Of a stretch of 64,000 bases of DNA, positions 58,949 through 64,000 are shown piece after piece. How positions within the stretch are numbered: the first letter of the stretch is position 1; the number at the start of each line of letters is the position of its first letter. Both the position numbers and the translations under genes were made by a program. The notes below the pieces were generated by a model, which searched no databases, had not been told where the DNA came from, and saw nothing but the letters and a program-made list of their open reading frames with translations. Source of the DNA: Actinacidiphila glaucinigra (GTDB lineage Bacteria > Actinomycetota > Actinomycetes > Streptomycetales > Streptomycetaceae); NCBI RefSeq assembly GCF_900188405.1, contig NZ_FZOF01000012.1, positions 150,547-214,546 on the forward strand, read 5' to 3'.

Positions 58949-60256
58949 ATGAAGATCACGACCATGCGCCGGCGACTGTCGTTCGTCCTCGCCTCGGCGA
59001 TCGCCGCGGGCGGCATCGCCGTCGCCGCCGCCGGGACGGCCAGGGCCGAGGTCATCGGCTCCATGGAGGTCGCCCCGGCCACCGGCACGGACCTCTCCGG
59101 GATATCGATGACCACCTCGGCGCCGTGCCCAGAGGAGGCGACCAACCTCATCGTCAAGGTCAGGGGCGCGGGCTTCCCGGCCGAGGGCCAGAACGTGGTG
59201 GGCAACTCGGACATCGCCATCTACCCGGCGGCGCCCGGGGGCGGCTTCTCCGTCCCCCTGATGCAGACGATGCGGGACTACGCCAAGGACGCCGGCTTCG
59301 ACGAGCTGAAGGGCCGTTACGACTTCACCCTGACCTGCCGCAAGGCCTTCGGGGCGGACACCTACGGCGACTTCACCACCGCCATCTGGTTCACCTCCAA
59401 CACCGCCTACCAGAGCACCCCGCCCCCCACCCAGGCCGCCACCACGACCACCCTCGCCGCCACCCCGGCGAGCCCGGTGGTCCAGGGCACCGCGGTGAAG
59501 CTCACCGCGACGGTGGCTCCGGCGGCGGCCGGCGGCTCGGTCCGCTTCCTGGACGGCGCGACCGCGATCGGCTCCCCGGTCACGGTGTCGAACGGCACGG
59601 CCTCGCTGACCACCACCGCCCTGGGCGTCGGCACCCACGCGCTGACCGCGGCGTTCACCCCGGCCGACGCGGCGGCGTACAAGCCGTCGGCCTCGGCGGC
59701 CCTGCCGTACACCGTCAAGGTCAAGCCCCCGGTGGTCGTCACGGCCGCGAAGGTGACCGGCACCGTCAAGGTCGCCTCGAAGGTGACCTGCTCCGCCACG
59801 TTCAGCGGGGCGACCTCCTACGCGTACGCCTGGCTGCGCGACAACAAGGTCGTCAGCGGCGCCACCGCCAAGACCCGGGGTCTGACCTCGACCGACTACA
59901 AGCACAAGGTGTCCTGCCGGGTCACCGCGAAGAACAGCACCGGCAGCACCGCGGCGACCAGCCCCGCGGTGACCGTGGGCGTCGGCCCGGCGCTGAAGAA
60001 CACCAAGCTGCCGACCATCAGCGGCACCGCCAAGGTCGGCAAGCGGCTCACCGCCAAGGCCGGCAGCTGGAGCCCCTCCGCCACGTCCTACGGCTACGAG
60101 TGGCGGCGCGACGGCAAGGTGATCCGCGGCGCCACGCACTCCACGTACACGCTCACCAAGGCCGACCGCGGGCACCGCGTCGCGCTCAGGATCACCGCGA
60201 AGCGGTCCGCCTACACCAACGGCGGCGCCACCTCCAAGTCGGTGAAGGTCGGATGA
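58949..60256 (+). CDS. Secreted two-Cys domain protein with Ig-like repeats
   Basis: A 435-residue secreted protein. Signal peptide 1-33; two-Cys domain 34-150 (Cys60, Cys130, LMQTMRDYAKDAGFDELKG); an Ig-like repeat of the Big_3/5 kind about 165-257; then two repeats of about 85 residues (258-343 and 350-435) with the pattern SYxYxWxRDxKVxxGAT, which occurs in Streptomyces secreted beta-sandwich proteins. There is no anchor or sorting signal, so it is secreted or bound by the anchored partners. The ATG at 58949 is 18 bases after the previous stop; its own stop overlaps the sortase-like gene. Confidence 0.78.
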   Translation: MKITTMRRRLSFVLASAIAAGGIAVAAAGTARAEVIGSMEVAPATGTDLSGISMTTSAPCPEEATNLIVKVRGAGFPAEGQNVVGNSDIAIYPAAPGGGFSVPLMQTMRDYAKDAGFDELKGRYDFTLTCRKAFGADTYGDFTTAIWFTSNTAYQSTPPPTQAATTTTLAATPASPVVQGTAVKLTATVAPAAAGGSVRFLDGATAIGSPVTVSNGTASLTTTALGVGTHALTAAFTPADAAAYKPSASAALPYTVKVKPPVVVTAAKVTGTVKVASKVTCSATFSGATSYAYAWLRDNKVVSGATAKTRGLTSTDYKHKVSCRVTAKNSTGSTAATSPAVTVGVGPALKNTKLPTISGTAKVGKRLTAKAGSWSPSATSYGYEWRRDGKVIRGATHSTYTLTKADRGHRVALRITAKRSAYTNGGATSKSVKVG

Positions 60257-61230
60257 CCCCACTCGGCACGCCGGTCCGGGTGGCCCCCGGCCCCGTCCGG
60301 CCCGCCCCCTCGGGGAACGGGCCGGCGGACCCCACCCCGCCGCCGGGGCCGGCGGCCGGCCGGACGCGCACCGCGCGTCCGGCCGGCCCCGGCCTGCGGG
60401 TCGCCGGGGCGGCCCTGAGCATCCTGGCGGCCCTGCTGCTCGGCTTCGTCGTGGACGTGGGCCTGCTCGGCCAGGTCCGCCACGCCCGCGACCAGCAGGT
60501 GGACTACGCGAGCCTGCGCGGCGACCTCGCCAACGGGGTGGCGCCCGTGGGCGGGTCCGGCGACGGCATCAAGCCGCTGGTCTCCGGCACCCCCGTGGCG
60601 GTGCTCTCCGTCCCGGGGCTCGGGCTGCGCGAGGTCGTCGGCGAGGGCAGCACCTCGGAGGTCCTGGCCCGGGGCCCGGGCCACCGCCGCGACACCCCGC
60701 TGCCCGGCCAGGCCGGCGTCAGCGTCATCATGGGGCGCCAGGCCACCTACGGGGGCCCCTTCCGGCACCTCGGCGGCCTCCACCCGGGCGAGCAGTTCAC
60801 CGTGACCACCGGCCAGGGCGTGCACCGCTACCGCGTCGTCGCGGTGCGCAGCGCCGGTGACCCCCAGCCCGCGCCGCCCGCGGCCGGCAAGGGGCGCCTG
60901 ACGCTGATCACCGCGGAGGGCACCGCCTTCATGCCGCGCGGCATCCTGCGGGTGGACGCCGACCTGATGTCCGACGTCCAGCCCGCCTCCGCCCCCTCCG
61001 TTCCCGCGGGCGCGCTGCCCCCGGAGGAGGGCGCGATGGCCGTCCAGGAGTCCGCCTGGCTGCCCGTCGTCCTGTGGGGCCAGGGCCTGCTCCTCGCCGC
61101 CGCCGGGCTCGCCTGGGCGCACGCCCGCTGGGGACGGCGGCACGCCTGGGTCGTCGGCGTCCCCGTGCTCGGCCTGCTCGGCCTCCTCGTCGCGGACCAC
61201 GCGGCCATGCTCCTGCCCAACCTGATGTGA
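60253..61230 (+). CDS. Sortase-fold membrane protein lacking the catalytic His and Cys
   Basis: A 325-residue protein with a helix at 48-68, a sortase-like domain (110-240), and two helices near the end (about 270-290, 300-320). The sortase domain has the right framework: VSVIMGRQATYGGPFRHLG, where active enzymes have GHRxTYG, and GRLTLITAEG, where active enzymes have LTLxTC. Here the catalytic His is replaced by Arg162 and the Cys by Ala221, while an Arg-containing last strand (RGILRVDADL) remains. It should therefore be unable to perform transpeptidation. It may hold the LAATG protein or others in place as a scaffold. The ATG overlaps the previous stop (ATGA). Confidence 0.78.
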   Translation: MTPLGTPVRVAPGPVRPAPSGNGPADPTPPPGPAAGRTRTARPAGPGLRVAGAALSILAALLLGFVVDVGLLGQVRHARDQQVDYASLRGDLANGVAPVGGSGDGIKPLVSGTPVAVLSVPGLGLREVVGEGSTSEVLARGPGHRRDTPLPGQAGVSVIMGRQATYGGPFRHLGGLHPGEQFTVTTGQGVHRYRVVAVRSAGDPQPAPPAAGKGRLTLITAEGTAFMPRGILRVDADLMSDVQPASAPSVPAGALPPEEGAMAVQESAWLPVVLWGQGLLLAAAGLAWAHARWGRRHAWVVGVPVLGLLGLLVADHAAMLLPNLM

Positions 61231-61240
61231 GGACCCGTTC

Positions 61241-62065
61241 GTGACCGAGACCACCATCCCGCTCCCGCCGATCACGGAGGACGCCGGCACCGGCGCCACC
61301 CTGGAAGCCCGCCGCATCTCGTGCTGGTTCGGCGACCACAAGGTGCTCGAGCGGGTCTCCCTGACCATGCCCGCCGGGCAGGTCACCGCCCTCATCGGGC
61401 CCTCGGGCTGCGGCAAGTCCACCTTCCTGCGGACCCTGAACCGGATGCACGAACTCGTGCCGTCCGCCTCCCTGGCGGGCGAGGTCCTGCTCGACGGCGA
61501 GGACATCTACGCCCGCGGGCGCCGCCTGACCGAGGCCCGGCGCCGCATCGGCATGGTCTTCCAGAAGCCCAACCCCTTCCCGGCGATGTCGATCTACGAC
61601 AACGTCACTGCGGGACTCAAGCTCACCGGGCAGCGGGTCCGCGAGTCCTCGAAGGACGCCCTCGTCGAGGAGTGCCTGACCAAGGCCGGCCTCTGGAAGG
61701 AGGTCCGGGCGCGGCTGCGCCAGCCCGGCGGCGCCCTCTCCGGAGGCCAGCAGCAACGCCTGTGCATCGCCCGTTCGCTGGCCGTACGGCCCAAGGTGCT
61801 GCTCATGGACGAGCCCTGCTCGGCGCTGGACCCCACCTCGACCCGGCGCATCGAGGAGACGATCCGCGAACTCGCCCACGAGGTGACGATCGTGATCGTC
61901 ACCCACAACATGCAGCAGGCCGCCCGCGTCTCGGACCAGTGCGCCTTCTTCCTCGCGGAACAGGGCACCCCCGGCGGCATCGTGGAGCACGGCCCCACCA
62001 CCGCCATGTTCGGCAACCCGACCGATCCCCGGACGGCCGACTACGTGGAGGGCCGGTTCGGGTAA
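61241..62065 (+). CDS. pstB: Pst-type ABC transporter ATPase (PstB-like)
   Basis: A 274-residue ATPase. Walker A is GPSGCGKST near residue 52, the Q-loop FQKPNPFPAMSIYDNV is typical of PstB, the signature is LSGGQQQR, and Walker B is VLLMDEPCSALDP. It should power the PstC and PstA permeases encoded 13 kb upstream in the same direction. The GTG at 61241 follows GAGGACCC, ten bases after the sortase-like gene. That this subunit is at the far end of the locus, after the surface proteins, argues that all the genes between belong to one functional unit. Confidence 0.92.
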   Translation: MTETTIPLPPITEDAGTGATLEARRISCWFGDHKVLERVSLTMPAGQVTALIGPSGCGKSTFLRTLNRMHELVPSASLAGEVLLDGEDIYARGRRLTEARRRIGMVFQKPNPFPAMSIYDNVTAGLKLTGQRVRESSKDALVEECLTKAGLWKEVRARLRQPGGALSGGQQQRLCIARSLAVRPKVLLMDEPCSALDPTSTRRIEETIRELAHEVTIVIVTHNMQQAARVSDQCAFFLAEQGTPGGIVEHGPTTAMFGNPTDPRTADYVEGRFG

Positions 62066-62074
62066 GGGGTGGCC

Positions 62075-62662
62075 ATGGCTTCTCACACGTCCCTCTCGCA
62101 GCCGCGGCCGGTCCGCGGGGTCCTCGCCGTCGTCGGCTCGGCCGCCGACGGCGTCGAGACCCTGCGCGAGGGCCTCGTCCTGCCCGCGATCGCCCGCGGC
62201 TGGCGCGTCGCCGTCACGCTCACCCCGACCGCCGCACGCTGGCTGCGGGAACGGGACGAGATCGGGCGGCTGCGCGATGTGACGGGCCTGCCCGTACGCG
62301 ACCGGTCGCGGCTCCCCGGCGAGCCGCGGCCCCATCCGGCCGCGGACTGCTGCGTGCTGGCCCCGGCGGGCGCCAACACCCTGGCCAAGCTCGCCCTCGG
62401 CATCGCCGACAACCAGGCCCTGACGCTGCTCGCCGAGGTCCTCGGCACCCCGCACGTGCCCCTCGTGGCCGTCCCGGCCGTCACCGCGGCCCACACCCGG
62501 CACCCCGCATGGCCCCGCCATCTGGCCACCCTCCGCGAGGCAGGCGTCCACGTCCTCCACGACCCGGACGCGCGGCCCCTGCCGGAACCGGGCGAGGAGT
62601 CCGACGGACGCGGCCTTCCCTGGGCTCATGTCCTGGACGCGGTGGACCGCCTCACGCGATGA
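62075..62662 (+). CDS. Flavoprotein (phosphopantothenoylcysteine decarboxylase-like)
   Basis: A 195-residue flavoprotein-family protein (HFCD type). It has a nucleotide-binding start (VRGVLAVVGSAADGVETL) and the FMN-site segment LAPAGANTLAKLALGIADN, as in CoaC/Dfp and lantibiotic decarboxylases. The usual PAMN motif is replaced by PAVTAAHTRHPAW. It could decarboxylate a peptide C-terminus or act as a redox protein; no precursor peptide gene is evident immediately next to it. The ATG at 62075 is ten bases after pstB, so it is the last gene of the locus. Confidence 0.75.
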   Translation: MASHTSLSQPRPVRGVLAVVGSAADGVETLREGLVLPAIARGWRVAVTLTPTAARWLRERDEIGRLRDVTGLPVRDRSRLPGEPRPHPAADCCVLAPAGANTLAKLALGIADNQALTLLAEVLGTPHVPLVAVPAVTAAHTRHPAWPRHLATLREAGVHVLHDPDARPLPEPGEESDGRGLPWAHVLDAVDRLTR

Positions 62663-62862
62663 GGGGATGCCCGCGCCTGATGGCAGGGGCGTAGGCCGGG
62701 GCACGGCGCACGGCATGGCCCCCGCGGTGAGAAGGCACGGGTGCGGTGCCGGCAGACCTGCCGGCCCGCGTGCCGTCGGCCCCTGTCAGGGGTATCGGGA
62801 CCCGCGCGCCCGCGGGAGGCGGCTCGCCCTCGGCCGCAGGCCGCCCACCGCCGAAGCGACGC

Positions 62863-63012
62863 CTAAGCGGGGTCCTGGACGTCCTCGAGCAGGACGGTCT
62901 CGTCCTCCCCGAAGTCCGGGGCCTGGAAGGGGTTCGTCGCCGGAGGCGGCGACGCCGCGGTCGCAAAGCGGGGCTGCCCGTCCGGGGCGGAGAACAGTGA
63001 CGTCTGGTCGAT
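62863..63012 (-). CDS. Possible 49-residue protein with no ordinary start codon
   Basis: An open frame with strong coding bias, starting at an ATC placed eight bases after AAAGGGAAA, an apparent ribosome site, and ending TAG at 62863. It reads IDQTSLFSAPDGQPRF, then a Pro/Ala stretch, then an acidic end (FGEDETVLLEDVQDPA). No ATG, GTG or TTG lies upstream in frame before a stop-free but non-coding-looking stretch. It follows the 73-residue gene on the same strand by 66 bases. It may use a rare ATC start, or be a gene whose start has mutated. I do not recognise the family. Confidence 0.4.
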   Translation of the reverse strand: MDQTSLFSAPDGQPRFATAASPPPATNPFQAPDFGEDETVLLEDVQDPA

Positions 63013-63078
63013 GAGAGGTTTCCCTTTCGTTACAGGTCCCTGGAGGGGCCTGGCGTGCCGTGACCCGGCACAGCGGTC

Positions 63079-63300
63079 CTACAGCTTGGTCATCTTGGCG
63101 TACGGACTCGGGATCCGCACTTGGGCCGAGCCGAAATCGACGAGCGCCGCGACTCCGTCGTCGACGCCGATCACCCGGCCGAGACCGTAGATGTCGTGTG
63201 TGACCTGGTCACCGACGGCGAAGTGCTTGGGAGCCGGCGTGGCCGGGGCCTTGAAGGGGCTGGTAGGCAAGTGACGCTTCGGTGCAGCAGGCTTTGTCAT
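63079..63300 (-). CDS. Small conserved protein with a CarD/Tudor-like fold
   Basis: A 73-residue protein. A Pro/Lys-rich N-terminus (1-28) is followed by HFAVGDQVTHDIYGLGRVIGVDDGVAALVDFGSAQVRIPSPYAKMTKL, cut here to its features: a GDxVxHxxYGLGRV beta-barrel start such as that of CarD/Tudor-like RNA-polymerase-interaction and DNA-repair proteins, and a VDFG strand. It is conserved across Streptomyces as far as I recall, with no proven role. It is divergent from the rpoA-like gene, 208 bases away. Confidence 0.7.
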   Translation of the reverse strand: MTKPAAPKRHLPTSPFKAPATPAPKHFAVGDQVTHDIYGLGRVIGVDDGVAALVDFGSAQVRIPSPYAKMTKL

Positions 63301-63364
63301 CGTCCCCAGTATGCACCCATGAAATGGCCGGGTGGCCGACTCCCCGGGACGGGAGCAGCTGATC

Positions 63365-63411
63365 GTCGGACTTCAGTCCGACAGGTGCCTGGCCTGCCCG
63401 CCGGCGGGCAG
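63365..63411 (+). promoter_or_regulatory. Two hairpins in the rpoA leader region
   Basis: GTCGGAC-TTCA-GTCCGAC (63365-63382) is a tight 7-bp hairpin. CTGCCCGCCGGCGGGCAG (63394-63411) is a perfect 18-base palindrome. Both lie between the divergent genes, 98-144 bases before the rpoA-like start. They could be a terminator pair, an attenuator in the leader or protein sites. Confidence 0.4.
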
Positions 63412-63508
63412 ACGGGCGGGTCAGCCGCGAAGGAGGCGGAACGGCCCGTACCCTTCATTGTGTCTACGGCGTCACATAGCGGGCGCCAAACACTGGAGGC
63501 CATACCCC

Positions 63509-64000
63509 GTGCTGATTGCACAGCGTCCGTCACTGACCGAAGAGGTCGTCGACGAGTTCCGTTCCCGGTTCGTGATCGAGCCGCTGGAGCCGGGCTTCGG
63601 CTACACCCTCGGCAATTCGCTCCGCCGCACGCTCCTCTCCTCGATTCCGGGTGCCGCTGTCACCTCGGTCCGGATCGACGGTGTCCTGCACGAGTTCACG
63701 ACCGTGCCGGGCGTCAAGGAGGACGTCACCGACCTCATCCTGAACATCAAGTCCCTGGTCGTCTCCTCGGAGCACGACGAGCCGGTCGTGATGTACCTGC
63801 GCAAGCAGGGTCCGGGTGTGGTCACCGCCGCCGACATCGCGCCCCCGGCCGGTGTCGAGGTGCACAACCCCGATCTGGTGCTGGCCACCCTGAACGGCAA
63901 GGGCAAGCTGGAGATGGAGCTGACCGTCGAGCGCGGTCGCGGCTACGTCTCGGCCGTGCAGAACAAGCAGCAGGGGCAGGAGATCGGCCGTATCCCGGTC
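63509..64000 (+). CDS. rpoA: RNA polymerase alpha subunit, N-terminal part (probable second copy)
   Basis: The first 164 codons of an alpha subunit; the gene continues past the right edge. The sequence (MLIAQRPSLTEEVVDEFRSR, FVIEPLEPGFGYTLGNSLRR, GVLHEFTTVPGVKEDVTDLI) is that of Streptomyces RpoA, differing at only a few positions from what I remember for the S. coelicolor protein. It covers most of the N-terminal domain for dimerisation and beta/beta-prime assembly. The GTG at 63509 has TGGAGG about ten bases upstream. It is not preceded by rpsM and rpsK as in the usual ribosomal operon, so it is probably a duplicate with its own promoter. Confidence 0.9.
   Translation, partial: MLIAQRPSLTEEVVDEFRSRFVIEPLEPGFGYTLGNSLRRTLLSSIPGAAVTSVRIDGVLHEFTTVPGVKEDVTDLILNIKSLVVSSEHDEPVVMYLRKQGPGVVTAADIAPPAGVEVHNPDLVLATLNGKGKLEMELTVERGRGYVSAVQNKQQGQEIGRIPV

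Noticed and set aside
60253..61230. Active class E sortase for the LAATG protein
   Set aside because: The fold matches but the catalytic His and Cys positions are Arg and Ala.
46772..62065. Ordinary housekeeping phosphate (pst) operon
   Set aside because: The PstC, PstA and PstB families are clear, but phoU is missing and eight surface or membrane genes separate the permeases from the ATPase, so it is not the standard operon.

Overview
The window is a high-GC actinobacterial chromosome segment, almost certainly Streptomyces. The coding is GC3-rich with many GTG starts, secreted proteins carry Tat or Sec signals, and the families present are typical of the genus: a Ptp-like S37 peptidase, DUF937, DUF993, a LAXTG sorting motif, and RpoA/CitA of Streptomyces type. 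No tRNA, rRNA, insertion sequence, integrase, att site or CRISPR array was seen.

Layout. 0-1 kb: the 3' part of a two-component system. 1.2-2.1 kb: an orphan phosphatase-family protein. 2.1-7.9 kb: a PucR regulator divergent from a Na+/solute symporter, a ureohydrolase and a ThDP enzyme, probably for uptake and breakdown of a guanidino or ureido compound. 8.0-11.9 kb: a fused ABC exporter. 12-17 kb: secreted or lipid-anchored proteins (S37 aminopeptidase, GH3 hexosaminidase, two lipoproteins). 17-26 kb: LysR with an EamA exporter, then a LacI-controlled sugar locus (Gfo/Idh/MocA dehydrogenase, DUF993 protein, TIM-barrel isomerases) with two mirror-image operators and a MarR-GNAT fusion with its own operator. 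26-32.5 kb: DUF937, then a ribose operon transcribed leftwards (rbsR-A-C-B-K-D) preceded by two identical operator sites. 32.6-45.5 kb: housekeeping and miscellaneous genes (RecD2-like helicase, citrate synthase, SDR, DedA, TetR with an MMPL exporter, a second TetR, M3 peptidase, small membrane protein).

The most unusual part is 46-62.7 kb, a co-directional locus built around a Pst-type ABC transporter. After a small DUF1508-like protein come PstC and PstA permeases, a PstS-like binding protein with a C-terminal membrane anchor, an 830-residue surface protein of the same layout, and a third, secreted binding protein. Next are four proteins sharing a ~115-residue two-cysteine domain. One of these ends in a WxL-like domain, one is fused behind a DUF916-type (WxL partner) ectodomain, and one has a Thr/Pro stalk and a LAATG sorting signal. 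A sortase-fold protein that lacks the catalytic His and Cys follows, then the PstB ATPase and a flavoprotein. I read this as a cell-surface capture and assembly machine coupled to a PstCAB transporter; I know of no description of such a system.

At the right edge a gene encoding the RNA polymerase alpha subunit runs out of the window. It is not preceded by the ribosomal protein genes that normally flank rpoA in Streptomyces, so it is probably a second, dispersed copy with its own leader. Just to its left, on the other strand, are a conserved 73-residue protein and a 49-codon open frame that looks coding but has no ordinary start codon.
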